Positions 11,851 through 24,099 of a DNA stretch of 64,000 nucleotides are shown in pieces (within the stretch, counting starts at the first letter, position 1; each line of letters opens with the position of its first letter). The translations under genes and the position numbers were made by a program. Below the pieces are notes generated by a model. The model did no database searches and was not told the origin of the DNA. It saw only the letters and a program-made list of their open reading frames with translations. The stretch comes from Paracentrotus lividus. Lineage: Eukaryota; Echinodermata; Echinoidea; Camarodonta; Echinidae. The DNA lies in assembly GCA_940671915.1 (NCBI GenBank), contig CALNVZ010003435.1:10194786-10258785 (forward strand). Reading direction: 5' to 3'.

Positions 11851-12349
11851 AAGTGATTGTCTAACTTCATTCAGGATCTTAAAATTAAATCACTCTCCCA
11901 TCAATGCTGTAATCATAATTGCAACCCTGTAGGTCAGACACGAACCACCTCAGATTTATGAATGAATAGGGGCACTATTTCAAAAGCATACCAATAGACA
12001 CTAAAAATAGCACTTCATTCTATGGATGAAAAATAATCTGGTATTTCCAGTCTCTTGCACTTCTTTACCTATTGTAAAGTATGTAATGAAGCCATTAGGT
12101 CTTAAAATTTATGAAATGAAATGAAAATTGTGACTCATCATATCAAAATGAGACATTATAAGTCATTGAGCAATGATCACTTTGAGTTGAGGAAATCGGC
12201 AAACTAATAAAAACTGTCAAATTTGGGAGTTATTAAAAAAAAAAAAAATCTTCAATGTTTAATGTTTGCTCTGTAAAAAAATGAGTGTAGACAATGAAGG
12301 GAAATTATTTAAAATTGATTATTTTGCAGATTTTCTTGAGTCTTTCCTC

Positions 12350-12904
12350 ATGGCCCGGTCAAAGCTACACGACGCACGGCAAGCGCACAAAAAAGATAGA
12401 AAATAAGCTCTGTGCGTCGTTGTGCGTCGAACTTTCTGATGATTTTGGAGAAGGTAATGCGTGTGTAAGGCGCTCCCACAGCGCTCCCACAGCGCATACA
12501 CTGCGCACATATTAAAGCATCCAACTAATACACAGCTTGCTCTGGCTGTCTACACGAATGACCCGCGCAGGCACAGTGCACAACCTGCAAAAAAAAGTGG
12601 TTACCCCTCACATTGATGGTTCGATTGTTTGCAATGCATTCGCAACGCTTGGACCTACGCACATGTCACGAATGCTTAACGCGTGGTCTGCGTGTGCCTG
12701 GCGCTGGCGCTGGTGCTGCGCCCTCGACGCAGATATTTTCAGACGCACAACTGCGCACAATGACGAATCAAAAAGCATTCATCTATCGCGCTCGACGAGT
12801 GAGCGACGAGTGTCAGCTACAAGCCAGCGCAAGACAACGCATTGCCCAAAAACTGCTCCTTTTTTGTGCGCTGGCCGTGCGTCGTGTAGCTGTGACCGGG
12901 CCAT
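12350..12904. mobile_element. MITE with GC-rich terminal inverted repeats
   Basis: The ends are 'atggcccggtcaaagctaca' and the inverted 'tgtagctgtgaccgggccat', extended inward by 'cgacgcacggcaagcgcac' against 'gtgcgctggccgtgcgtcg' for ~45 bp in all. The interior is rich in 'tgcgcac' and 'gcgctc' words and is clearly richer in GC than the flank. The open frames inside have no recognisable domain. Confidence 0.85.
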
Positions 12905-13378
12905 CAGCAACTTTTGTCTCTTTTTGACATGATGGATTTAAAATGATTAAATAGAATACCCATCTGAGTGTGATCAGATTGTTCTCTGAAGGGGAGATAG
13001 TATACTAGTGAATACCCAAAGTGCACAATTCTGTACATGCACAGTCATATGATCAAGATATTTGTAGAGAGAGTCTTGAAATAGACTTATAAATAAAAAG
13101 GAAGGAAGAATGGAAGGAACAATATAACAGTGATCAAAACATGATATGAAAACAGAATTAAGATCCTTAAGATAATTATTCATAGCAGACAGTTTGAGTA
13201 GAGGTGTGTATAGAAAGATATACCCCAAAATAGAAAATAACTTTTAAACATTTTTCCTCATTTATGAAATCAGATAAAATCATGCATTTTTAGCAAAAAA
13301 AAAGTACATTAATGTATAGACAAAAGTATATAAAACAACAGCAACAAACAGCATCTAAAATACTTCTGACAGTTATAG

Positions 13379-13974
13379 CATTGATGTATAATATACCCTT
13401 ATAGTTATGGTATAATGACATTGGCATCTGTAGATAGTTTTGCAATATAATAATTGAGATGCCGGCATTTCTTATTTCATGTATTAAGTATTTAACATAC
13501 AAAAAGATCACACTTATTATGTTCTATGTACCTATGTTAAATTTTTGGAAAGTTCAGGGACTCTGAATTAAAAAGATTGATCATTCATTTCATGACAAAG
13601 TTGTTGCACCTCATGTTCTTTCCACCTGCTGGGCTGAAATGACAAATGATTATTGTTCAAAGCAGATGACTTCATTGATGTATAATATACCCTTATAGTT
13701 ATGGTATAATGACATTGGCATCTGTAGATAGTTTTGCAATATAATAATTGAGATGCCTGCATTTCTTGTTTCATGTATTAAGTATTTAACATACAAAAAG
13801 ATCACACTTATTATGTTCTATGCACCTATGTTAAATTTTTGGAAAGTTCAGGGACTCTGAATGAAAAAGATTGATTGTTCATTTCATGACAAAGTTGTTG
13901 CACCTCATGTTCTTTCCACCTGCTGAGCTTGAAATGACAAATGATTATTGTTCAAAGCAGATGACTTCATCTAG
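13379..13974 (+). repeat. Tandem duplication, two units of 294 bp
   Basis: A unit beginning 'cattgatgtataatatac' at 13379 is repeated from 13673 with only a handful of differences, through to 'gcagatgacttcat'. The near identity means a recent duplication or an assembly duplication. Confidence 0.95.
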
Positions 13975-14748
13975 CTAAACCATTCACCTGTTGCCAAACA
14001 ATATAATATGACTCAAGGTTTAGTGTGACCCTTAAGGGTAGTTTGATGGCATAATCGTGATCTTAAAGCAAGGGCAAACTGACCAATACTCTCATTGACT
14101 GTGTGTTATAAATAGCTAGTATTAAAATATACCTTTTGAGATAAATATTAAAAATAAAGTTAATAAATTAGCCTATAATTTTATTTGTTTATGCAAACTA
14201 AATCTTTTTAGGGGTACTTGTTTTATTGTGTAATGAATGTATTGAGTAGTGAATTAGTACAGTATGTTATCATCCAAGTGGGCCTACACTGCTCAGAATG
14301 TTTAAATTATTGGTTAGGAATGGGCCAAATTAAAATAGTTGAGGACTTACAAAGCTGTGAATTTGCATTGACTTTAAAGAATTGAAATAAAGATTATCTT
14401 AGCTTTGAAATTGTTGACTTTCCTGAGATTTTAAGACATCATTTATTTATTCTTATTAAGAGTACATTGCCATTCCTTTTATGATATATTACTATTAGGG
14501 ATTATTGAATTTGGAAATCATTGAAGTGTTAATTTGCCTGTTTTGTTTTTCTTTGAAAAGTAATTAAGCGTCCGAATCCAGTCAATTCCCACTGTTTTCC
14601 ACAGAGTTAAAATCTAAACTTTTATGAAAATAAATTGAGTCGTATGATGCACATGGATTATGCATTTCAGATTGTAAAAGTATTTCACTTGGTCTTAGTC
14701 ATTTCATGAGGAAACTGTATATAAAATGATTGAAATATCACATGACTA

Positions 14749-14904
14749 GGGCTCCATTGCATAAAAAGTTTCAATTAGTAACTTTGCCATCAAAGGTAAC
14801 TTTCATGAAATACAACATTCTGATTGGCTGTTGAGCAATGTTACCATGGTAGTTACCATTGATGGCAAAGTTACTATAATAGTAACTGTTTATGCAACAG
14901 GGCC
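14749..14904. mobile_element. Short foldback MITE ('ttgcataaa' family)
   Basis: The ends 'gggctccattgcataaaaag' and inverted 'tttatgcaacagggcc' continue inward ('agtaactttgccatcaa' against 'ttgatggcaaagttact'), making a hairpin about 155 bp long. A worn relative with similar ends ('cttgttgcataaac', 'atgttacaggg') is visible at about 27845-27948. Confidence 0.8.
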
Positions 14905-14952
14905 GTGGGCATGCTGGGCCAACACTCTTCTTTTGTATTAGTTTGGCGCTCT

Positions 14953-15381
14953 AGGCGGTGCTGCACTAGCTCGAGCTATTTCAAATAGCGCGCTGTTTGT
15001 GATCTGAAGAATTAGCTCGATCAGAGCAGATCCAACTTTGTGGAAAAATAGCGCGCTAATTTGGAGAAAATCCAAACCCAAGTCATCTTAGGTTTAAAAA
15101 AAAAAAAAAAACTCGAGCTGGTTTGCGGTTTTGGCATGAAATAGCTGCACCAGCTCGAGCTAAATCGGAAATCATGCACCTGTGCGTGTATACGCTAGCG
15201 GCTGAGACTAGTTACCAGTTGCGCAATACACATCGGGCTTGTTTGTTCAAGGTCAAGTTGTTAATGCGAAATTTTAAAATAGCTTGAGCTAGTGCAGGAC
15301 CGGTTTCTTCTTTCTTTTTTTTTTCCCGATCCACCAATTAGAGTGCTATTTTTTAGCTTGAGGTAGTGCAGCAGCACCTTT
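14953..15381. mobile_element. MITE with 'gctcgagct' subrepeats
   Basis: Terminal inverted repeats are 'aggcggtgctgcactagctc' and inverted 'gaggtagtgcagcagcacct'. Inside are several copies of 'ctcgagct' and 'aatagcgcgct'. There is no coding frame. CpG content is high relative to the surrounding sequence. Confidence 0.75.
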
Positions 15382-16537
15382 TGATTAAAGTTCAGGCCTC
15401 AGCCCAGCTGCTTGCACTTCTGGATGTCTCATATCTTCAGGGATATAATTAATTGTACAAGATTTCTAGTCATCCATAGCGTAAGGGTTTCTGGAATATA
15501 ATTAGTAATGCAGTGTTTATTGCCTGTTATTTCAGATATGTAACTCTTTAGCCGATTTAATTTTTCTCTTTCACATCTGTTTTAAATAGTTTTCTTTTTC
15601 TCCTCCTTCTGTGCGCCTCTTTCTTTAGGAATTTCTACACATCACACGTTCCAAGCACTGGAAAGTGGTTATCAGATAGATACATTATACATACATTTGA
15701 ATTGTCTTTGAAATAAACTTGCCTATTATCAGGGAAATCATGAGAAGAACACTAGTGATTTCATTAGTATGCCTATCATAATTAAATTAGCTTTATGTTT
15801 ATTCTGATTTTTCATCTGGAAACTAGACTCCTTCCACAACAACAGAAAACCTTCTTAAAGTCCATGATAACTTAGCACCGCAAACCCTTATATAATCAAT
15901 TAAGAAGCTAATGACATCATTTGGGATTTAGTGCTTTACGAGAAGAGCCTTTACACCTGTATAGCTGAAAGTATCAAAGGATAAAGTGCGATAAACCCTT
16001 GTGTAACCTCCATTCAAGGCTGTCAGATATATTTTTTCATAAGGAATTTTCATCAGCAGTAGATGTAGAGTTATTATTTTTTCTTTTGAGTGCCAGAAGA
16101 GCATTAACTTTTTGATGAATTATATAACTTAACATTGTCAACCTAATTAATTAATTAACTTAACAACCCTCTGACTATTTATAGCTGCCTGTTATACATT
16201 GAATTATGCATAAATAAATTAATTTGCATATTGCTCAAAACTGGCTGGTTGGGTGAAAAAATGTCATTAGACTTAATTGCTAGTTATAACATTACCTACA
16301 TTTTGATACCAAATTTGACACAATTTGAAGAAAATTATGTTTATTTTAATGTAGCCTGACCTTTGACCTCCATTTTGGGTCACGAAAGGTCAATTAAAAA
16401 ATTGGCGACATATATTTTCTGATTCGTGTGATCAAGTAGAACATATTTATATATGTTGCCAAACATTAACATGACTTTCAAACGAAGCCCATATTCTGAC
16501 GATTGGTGGCCCTACTAACACTACTCTTACATTTTTG
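15382..16537. other. AT-rich non-coding stretch
   Basis: I see no gene, terminal inverted repeat or RNA gene. Upstream exons of the + strand gene at 19362 could lie here or further left, but none can be singled out. Confidence 0.5.
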
Positions 16538-16741
16538 TGGTCTGGTGGTTAGGTCATTGAAATATGGATCATTAAGGTATGTGGTTCAAGTCCTTTGTGT
16601 TTCACTAATATCTTTTGGCAAGACATTTATCTAATTTGATACACTTAACCCAGGTGTACCCATTTATCTGATAGAATCATTCCTTGTAATGCTCATTACA
16701 TCATCTGAGCATACAAGCGAACTGACTTGATTGGTCAATTT
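16538..16741 (+). mobile_element. Worn tRNA-derived SINE
   Basis: An A-box-like 'tctggtggttaggtc' and a B-box-like 'ggttcaagtcc' lie 30-40 bp apart, followed by 'ttggcaagacatttatc' and a body with an 'acccaggtgtaccc' segment. The body word 'ggcaagacatt' resembles that of the SINE at 6796-6998, so both may share a central domain. The tRNA cloverleaf does not fold properly. Confidence 0.5.
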
Positions 16742-18325
16742 GGGACAACAAAAATACTTATAAAATGTTGCCAGAGCTGACATGCATGTAGCAGGCCTCT
16801 AAAAGCACATAGGGATGTTGTTTGCTCTGGGACTAGAGAAAATAGAAGTGTGCCTGAAAAGCAGACTATGACTTTATGATTGTAAGCTAGACAGGTGTAT
16901 GAATACTTAATTTGGAGATTTTTCCTCAACGCTTGAATCACGTCCAAGGTGAAGTTCTTGAATCACCTTATTTGTGATAATTCTTAAATATGAATAGCAA
17001 GGTCTCTCAAGTACAGTGAGTAATTACTGACACCTTGAAAATTATTACCCTGTTCACATTATAAAATGCAGAGCGATTTGGAGCGAGTTAGGCCTGTCCG
17101 GTATTAGACCAAACTATCTTTCCACTAATCTCACGTCTCGGAGATGTCTCCGCGACAAGTTACAAAACCGTCTCCAAGCCGTTTCAAAAGCGTCTAAAAG
17201 TAGTCCCAAATCCGCCTAAAAGTATTTTCCGCAAAGAGTGACACCACCATTAGGATTGTCTGTTTCTGCATCAGTTCAGATATTTAAAATTCTCCATCTT
17301 AAATTGCATTCAAACAAAATATTTATTTACTCAGAAGTGTGGCCTGATTTCAATTTGTCTATCAGGCAATAGATCTATACAAAATGTTCATAAATATTAA
17401 ATCTACAAAATTTCGTTTGGGATTTTTTTTTAATGTGGATTTGGTCAGAATGGTTAATTTTTTTATCAGTGTGCTGTATAAATTGAAAAAATCCATGTGA
17501 GTAATGTTACTCAAGTGTCTAGACATGTTGGTGTCATTCCAAGTTTATTTGGCAAATAAATTTTGGAAAGTAGGTGACATTTGGAGTGAAAGGTTTTTGA
17601 AGGGAAACATTTATAGGGGTAATAGGAGATTATAAATGAGGAATTTTATAAAAAGGAGAGGATAAATATTTGAGAGGAGGGAGATCTAGGGTTCTATAAA
17701 TAGAGAAAGCAAGAGGAAAATGGCCCACAAATATATCCAGGTATTGTTCAGTTGTTGAGAGGGGAACTTGACTCACATCCAACTTGCCCCCAGGAATTGT
17801 CATCAATACGTGTGGGAGTGTACCCCACCTAACAGTTTTCTGGCTGAAAAATTATGATATATAGGAGGCTTTTGGCTTTTCGTTTTCACTTCTTGGAAAA
17901 TATGTGTAATAATTCAGTTGTGAAATGACACGTGACGAACTAATATGAAATTAAAGGCAGTGTAAACACTACACATAAACGCACCATTAATTGCTCAAGC
18001 TCAGTTTAGATATCAATTATTGTCTGAGAGAGGGAGAAAAGAAATCGCAAGAATGCAAATCAAAGCAAACACCTTTAGCTCGCTCCCTCAAAGCCCTTTT
18101 CTCCAAGCAAACTAGACAGAGTATCCATACCCTAAGCCATTCTTTCATCGGTTGAAAGGTTGCGGCTTGCCCAAGGCTTACAGAGATTGGCTAGCGGGTG
18201 ATGGAGAGGATTCGGTAGGAAGCGTAAGAACATGGTACCGGTATAGCAGGTAGAGCGTGGCCAAGTAGATGTATCCTCTTACCGGTTCAAATGTGACTTA
18301 CAGAGATTTGGAGGTTTGTTAACCG
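16742..18325. other. Non-coding stretch, possibly with regulatory DNA
   Basis: No coding exon is supported. 17930-18170 is less AT-rich and contains words such as 'caaatcaaagcaaacacc' that resemble TCF and forkhead sites, but short motifs like these are weak evidence. Confidence 0.35.
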
Positions 18326-18352
18326 CCCCCCCCCCCCCCCCCCCCCCCCCCC
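18326..18352. repeat. C homopolymer
   Basis: A C run of about 27 bases, broken only at its right end. Length in such a run is unreliable in any assembly. Confidence 0.95.
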
Positions 18353-18385
18353 TCCCACACCCCCACCAGACCATGCTATCTTAAG

Positions 18386-18672
18386 CCCAGTGACTATTTC
18401 ACAAAACCCTCCTGACTACAAGTTCACTGACATCTTATTGATACGCATGTTAATTTGATCTGTTTCGATATGATTACAGCTATCTAGTACTTGTGCCAAT
18501 TTCTTAAAATGGTGTTCAGTTTATCTTGGCCCAGTGACGTGTTTCACAAAACCCTTCTGAGTACAATTTCACTAACATCTTATTGAAATGCAGGTTAAGT
18601 TGATCCGTTTCGACATGATTATATTGATCAAGTACTTATGACAATTTCGTGAAACAGTGTCCAGTTTACAGG
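18386..18672 (+). repeat. Two-copy tandem duplication, period ~144 bp
   Basis: Copies starting 'gcccagtgac' at 18386 and 18530 share 'tttcacaaaaccc', 'ttcactgacatcttattga' (or the matching variant) and 'ccagtttac' or 'tcagtttatc'. Divergence is moderate. Confidence 0.85.
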
Positions 18673-19361
18673 TAGTGTTGGTGGCTGTTAATGTTGACGC
18701 TCATCTGACTTGATATGATGCCGGGTTAAGTGAACATTTCCATTTTAATTGGAGATTTTACCCGTCGAGTATCAGATGATCATTAACATGAAGAAATCAC
18801 CAAAAATGCTAATGGTTAGGATTGTTTTGTAAATTCAATGAATAAATGAATACAGAATGTTTCATATTTGTTATCCCATTAGGTTATGTGAGAACATTTT
18901 CATCATATAATTCCCTTCCCATTTCCTCTTACTTTTCTGTGGCTAAAAATTTCATGATGCACTTTTATGAATAAAAGTTAAAGAACTTTTAAAGCGACAC
19001 TCATGCTTGTTACACTATTTGGCAGCTCATCAAGTGACACAGATTATGTTCTGAAAGAGGATTCTTATAGAATCAACCTCACCTAAGGTGAATCTGTTAT
19101 AGGACTGAAGAAACAGCTGTAACTTTGACTTAGATATTTGGTTGAAACCAAAGAATATAAAAAGAAGATGACTTAAACAAACTTTTGAATTATTTGATTA
19201 TTTGATTTATGCAACTTCGACTTTAGGCAGTTTTGACCACACACTGTAGCCCAAATTCTCTGCCTGTATTGCTTTAAAAATAATAGTCAGTCAGGCTGAC
19301 ACAACTTCATGGGAAAAAGGTTTGACTGTTAACCCATTATTATATTGTTTTTGTGTAACAG

Positions 19362-19466
19362 ATGAAAAGCAAATCATCTAAGGAGCAAGTCAGTAAGAAT
19401 AATGCCACATTCTCCAGTGTACAGCAGTCTATGACATCTACTTCATCAAAACAGACTCAGAATCAA
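19362..19466 (+). CDS. Internal coding exon of an unrecognised small Lys/Ser-rich protein
   Basis: The exon is bounded by an acceptor (pyrimidine-rich DNA ending TGTAACAG at 19361) and a consensus donor (CAA|GTAAGA at 19467). It is 105 nt, exactly 35 codons, from an ATG that is the first codon of the exon: MKSKSSKEQVSKNN, then a Ser/Thr/Gln-rich run ending SSKQTQNQ. It ends in phase 0 and fits the phase-0 exon at 34613 without a stop. The ATG could be the true start with a non-coding upstream exon, or an internal Met of a longer protein beginning in or before the left part of the window. The peptide is hydrophilic, with no membrane segment, signal peptide or catalytic motif. I do not recognise the family. 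A MITE begins only 16 bp past the donor. Confidence 0.65.
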
Positions 19467-19482
19467 GTAAGATGATATTTTC

Positions 19483-19676
19483 TTAAAGGGTCCTAAAATC
19501 GGCGAACTCTGTTTAACGCCATCTATGTCTGCTCCCATTCACCCGTACACAACTCTTGTATCCACACTGTGCGTGAGTCCAGACGCACCACGTGTGAGAT
19601 CGAATTGTGTTTATGTTAAAATGGGAGAAGACGTAGATGGCCATAAACAGAGTTCGCTGGTTTCAGAGCCCTTTAA
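19483..19676. mobile_element. MITE next to a splice donor
   Basis: Ends 'ttaaagggtcctaaaatc' and inverted 'ggtttcagagccctttaa' continue inward with 'ggcgaactctgtttaacgcc' against 'ggccataaacagagttcgc'. It is about 194 bp and non-coding, lying at the very start of the ~15-kb intron. Confidence 0.85.
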
Positions 19677-20489
19677 TTTCATTTGGTAAAATTGTTTCAC
19701 AGCATTGTGTTTGTTCCCTTTTCAAGACCTGGGACAATACTATTCTTTGAAAATGGTATAATTTTTTCCCCCAGATAACTCAAAAAGTCTATTTTTAAAA
19801 AGGAGTTGAGGAGTTTTTGGAGCTGACAGCTGCATCTTTGTAGTATTTTAAATTATCCTTATTTATTTTTTTAATGCGTTGTCATCGGCAAAGAAGACTT
19901 TGGTGTAAATAAATAAAACTACTTTTATTTCTTTTGGAACTGCCTTTTCTTAGCAGATATTGCAACATTGTCATGGTGTATATATGATTGATTGAATCTC
20001 CACACAATAAAAGATACAACCTTTGATAAGTGGTAACAATCATTTGAAAACCACAAAGTAATTTGAGTTGCCCACAAAATTTGACAATGGAAATTTGTCA
20101 TCTAACTTTTGAATAGGCCTACATCTGGTTTTCAACATAAGTTTAATCACAAATCTGGAACCTTCTAATGTTTTGGGAGGGGGTTTATTTACTAGATTTG
20201 CCTAATTTAGCTGAAAAAGGATTCACTTAATAAAAATCTAGAATTTTCTATCAGAAAATCTGTTTGAATTGGGGGGGGGGGGGGGTGTTATTTTTTTAAA
20301 ACATTGTATAATCTATGCTTAAATCATCTAGAGATGGAATTACATCTTGGATTTACCCTTTGATATTCTCCTTGCCTCACTTTTCTTTCAAAGTTCATCT
20401 TTCTCCTTGCAGTACATGACTGGATTAAACTTGCCAGTCTCCTTAGCTCAAGGATCAGTCCTTACAATTTCTGAACTTCTGAAGTCAGA
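19677..20489. other. Intronic DNA
   Basis: AT-rich, with a G homopolymer near 20271-20285. No other feature is supported. Confidence 0.6.
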
Positions 20490-21012
20490 TTAAAGCTCAT
20501 GTATAGTATTGGGAGAATATATTTTTTGTTTTGCTTCCAAAGCAGAATAATATGAATGAATACCTCAATTAACCACTGTGTACAAAAGGATTTGTTATTA
20601 AATCCACTCTAACACCTGAATTTAGCAACAAAACTGTGTAAATATATCTATTGAGAGTGCCACAATCGATAGGATATCACAGGCACAATGGCAACATACA
20701 GCGGTTTGTGTGCAAAGTATATGCTCTTCCATACACAGACTGTGCACACAGAATTCACTCACGCTATATACCAATCAGCTGCTGGTTGGCATGCCCAGAG
20801 TTCTGGGGTGAGAGTGAAGGAAGTATGGCCTCATTTTTTATGAACATCTCCCCGTGCTCATGCAAACTATTACATATCATGGAAAGACAGGCATGGGACC
20901 TGATTATATCCTTTGTCTATATATTGATATGTCATTAGAACACTATGAGGACAAGTTGAGCAAGTTTAAAAAAAAATGAATTTTCTCTACTACAACTATA
21001 CTTGGGCTTTAA
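20490..21012. mobile_element. MITE, 'ttaaagc...tatag' family, copy A
   Basis: Ends 'ttaaagctcatgtatagtat' and inverted 'aactatacttgggctttaa'. The interior is more GC-rich than the flank and holds an open frame (20651-20938) with no recognisable domain. Its termini resemble those of the element at 23626-24099. Confidence 0.6.
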
Positions 21013-23625
21013 GCTGTTGGATCGAGTGAAACAAATGTCTGGGTTTGACCCGATTCTAAAGGGATTTCATGGCCAGAGCGGAGACTTTTCCCAGTTGACC
21101 GTGGTTTGATTGATGAAATTATGAATCATACCTTGCTCTCTGTCAAAGTTTGGTGGAATTGATGGATCAGCTTTAACGGTGCTCTTTTGTTTTTTCACTC
21201 TAGTGTATTTGTTTGTTCGACAACTGTTTTCTTGTAACTTGTCAATATGCTGAGAGCGAGAAGGGAATAATATGAAACTTATTTTAAAGATTACTAGAGA
21301 GAAAGAGAGAGATAAATATATCAATATGTTTACTGCAACTAGTAAATAATTATATCCTTCAAAAATTTATTTTCATTATTTAAAAACTTTATTTTTTTAT
21401 AGGCTTTGAATACATATATGCTTTTTTAAATTCATCCTATTTTAAGAGCCGTTTGACATTAGTATAAACAAAATGAAAAATTAAGGAAATTATTATCAGT
21501 TTGTTAAAACCTAAATATGCTATTTTGTAAACTCTATATTAGTTACTACCTGTTTTGTAAGACCCTAGTTATAAAAAATGCATAGGATGTTATTTCAATC
21601 CAAGTCGATACATATAAATGAACTCCGGCAATATGGCACAATTGTTAGCTATCTTCAGGTTATCTGAAAGTACTGATATCTTGGTTGCCTCCAAATTAGG
21701 CTCAGCATTTTGTTGAGAAAGTCACGCTTTTGGTTCTTTAATGACAGAGAACTTGAGCTTTTTAGCCTATAGGGGTAAGAGATATGGCTTATTATATAAA
21801 GAGAGTAAAAACAAGAAAGTTGGATCCCTCAGAAAAAATACTGACAAACAGATTTATTCTTTTACATCAACAGGTTTTAAAGTTGATTATATACTGCGGT
21901 CAAGTATAACTTTGTGTTTATTGATTGGTGTAATGCCCTTATTGTTCCAAGGAGAGAATATCTGTTACCAGACTGCTCAAACCAATAATAAGTTGAGATT
22001 ATTTGTATTAGAGATATCAAGCTTTCCAATAATATCCAACACTTGTAGTTTGCTAAAAATATAACTCAGTAATGTACCACTTTAGAAGGGAAAAAGAGAG
22101 TGAAAATTTTCACTCTTGAAAAAGTGAATATCAGAATAGAGTGAATTTAGAATGAAATTCAATTGAATTTTGAGCAGATGCTCCAATGCTCCAAATTTCA
22201 TTGTGCAAAACGAATATTTATTTTGCCCCTTTTCTTGTGGGCCCAGCAGCCGCTGAGCAGCGCCAGAAGTACGTTACTCTACAAATTCACTACATTTTCA
22301 CTTATTTTGGAGTGACCTCAGGGATCACTCTAAGATTTTTGATATTTCAATCCATTTCATCAACAATAATCGCCTCCCAATTCAAGTTCATCCAGTATAA
22401 TTCCAGCGGCAGAGTGCAGTCAGAGCTTGAAATATATGTTAATATTGCTCTTCCCTAGAGGTGTAATTTGCGGTTGATATAATGAGACTTTTTAGGGGTG
22501 TTTTGAGGACCTTTCTGCCCTCTTACTCCAAATGTAGAATCTCATGAGAGTTGGGGTTAATCAGTGGGAGCCAGACTGCTAATTATAGCTTACAGTCAAA
22601 TCGTTTGATGAAAGAAATGGAGGAAGAAAATCTGATTTTTCAAGTTTTTTGTTGTAAACTCAGGGTTTCAGTCTGTATAGATCTGTCAGTGACATCAAGT
22701 TGTGAAAAGACAGTTTAAAGTTAGTAGACCTTACCCAGTTTCATATTGGTATGAAAGAACTTTAAAAAATATATAATTTGAGTAATATTGAATGCATACC
22801 TCAGTTTAGAGACTTTTGTGAAAGTATTTGTAATTTCTGTGAACTTGAAATACTTTTGATGAGTAAAAAGTAATCTCATGACACCTTCGTACCTTTTGCT
22901 GTCAAATCAATTTTACTAGACATTGTCCCACCCCCCAAATAAAGTCAATTCTGTGGTAAGTTTAGACTAATTATGAATTAAAGCAAGATACATGTTTGTA
23001 CAAATAGATTTTGAAAGAACTTTATTAGGATCTGGTTATCAGGGACTTAAAGAGAAAATGTAAATAGCTTGTTACCTTAAAATTATTTCAAAGACTGGGT
23101 TTCTGAAAACAAAGTTTTGTATAATAGTGTGTACATGAAGCTGCGAAAACACATTCTTTCATGCACAGTTCCTCTAGAATGTTTAGCAACCTTTGCTCAG
23201 AGTTCAACTTTAACCTCAATAACACTTCATCATTGAACCTTGTGTCTCTTCTAAATCATATTTGTAGATAACTTTGTCAAGAAAGGCATTAGCTCTATCA
23301 TTTATTTTTAGAATAGCAATGTAAAAAAAAAAACACACACAAATTCTTGTGAGAGCCAGAGAGACATAAAGGAAGATCAAAATATAAGTGTTACAAAGCA
23401 TATAGGACAACTACCCCTTGGACAATTAAAGATAAAAAAAGAAAGAAATAGGGTGAGGGTTAGGTGTAGAGTTTTTGTCGGGGGGGGGGGTAATTGCTCT
23501 AGAAGCGTTTTAAAGAGATGCAGCAATCCTGATTGTAAGATACCTTTTGGGATGTGTGTATTTGACATGTTCTGTCTGAATTAGATACCTGATAATGCGC
23601 AAATTCACTTGCTCCTCTCACCACC
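21013..23625. other. Intronic DNA without a supported feature
   Basis: A perfect 20-bp palindrome 'agagtgaaaattttcactct' lies near 22097. A 107-codon open frame at 21741-22064 has the composition of AT-rich non-coding DNA and no motif. A G run lies near 23479-23488. Confidence 0.5.
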
Positions 23626-24099
23626 TTAAAGCTGGTGTATAGTTTCGGGAGAAGGAAAAATTAATTTTGATTCACACTAAGATAAATTATGAAAGATTGG
23701 ATCCAAGAACTATAATAAAGCAAATTATAGTACTTGAAATCTCGTTTTAGTGTCTTTATTTCATAATATAAGGATAAAAAAGATAAGTCGGGGACCCGTC
23801 GCAGGTTAGCGCTCACGTGGAAAACCAATGGGGATTCTCTTGTGTGGGTGTTACACACAGATCGTTCGCACTAATTCACGCCGTAACCTTCGGCGTGCGA
23901 ATCTGTCAGCAGAGGTCTAAAACGGCAGTTAATCACGCTTCGTTTAAACAAATTCAATGAAATTCATCAGAAATAATGAAAGGAATGTCGCAAGATCTCT
24001 CACACATATCTTTTAGTGCAATGCGGACAACATGTAACTACATTTGATCGGTTTTGTGCCAATTCCTTTTTTGCTACCAAAACTATACACCAGGTTTAA
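23626..24099. mobile_element. MITE, 'ttaaagc...tatag' family, copy B
   Basis: Ends 'ttaaagctggtgtatagttt' and inverted 'aaactatacaccaggtttaa'. A GC-richer centre contains 'acgccgtaaccttcggcgt', itself a small palindrome. It is related to copy A by the ends only. Confidence 0.75.

Noticed and set aside
12537..12932. A 131-codon frame and an overlapping 104-codon frame
   Set aside because: Both run through the inverted repeat of a MITE and reflect its GC-rich repeats, not a gene.
21741..22064. A 107-codon open frame
   Set aside because: Composition is that of AT-rich non-coding DNA; no splice context, motif or repeat support.
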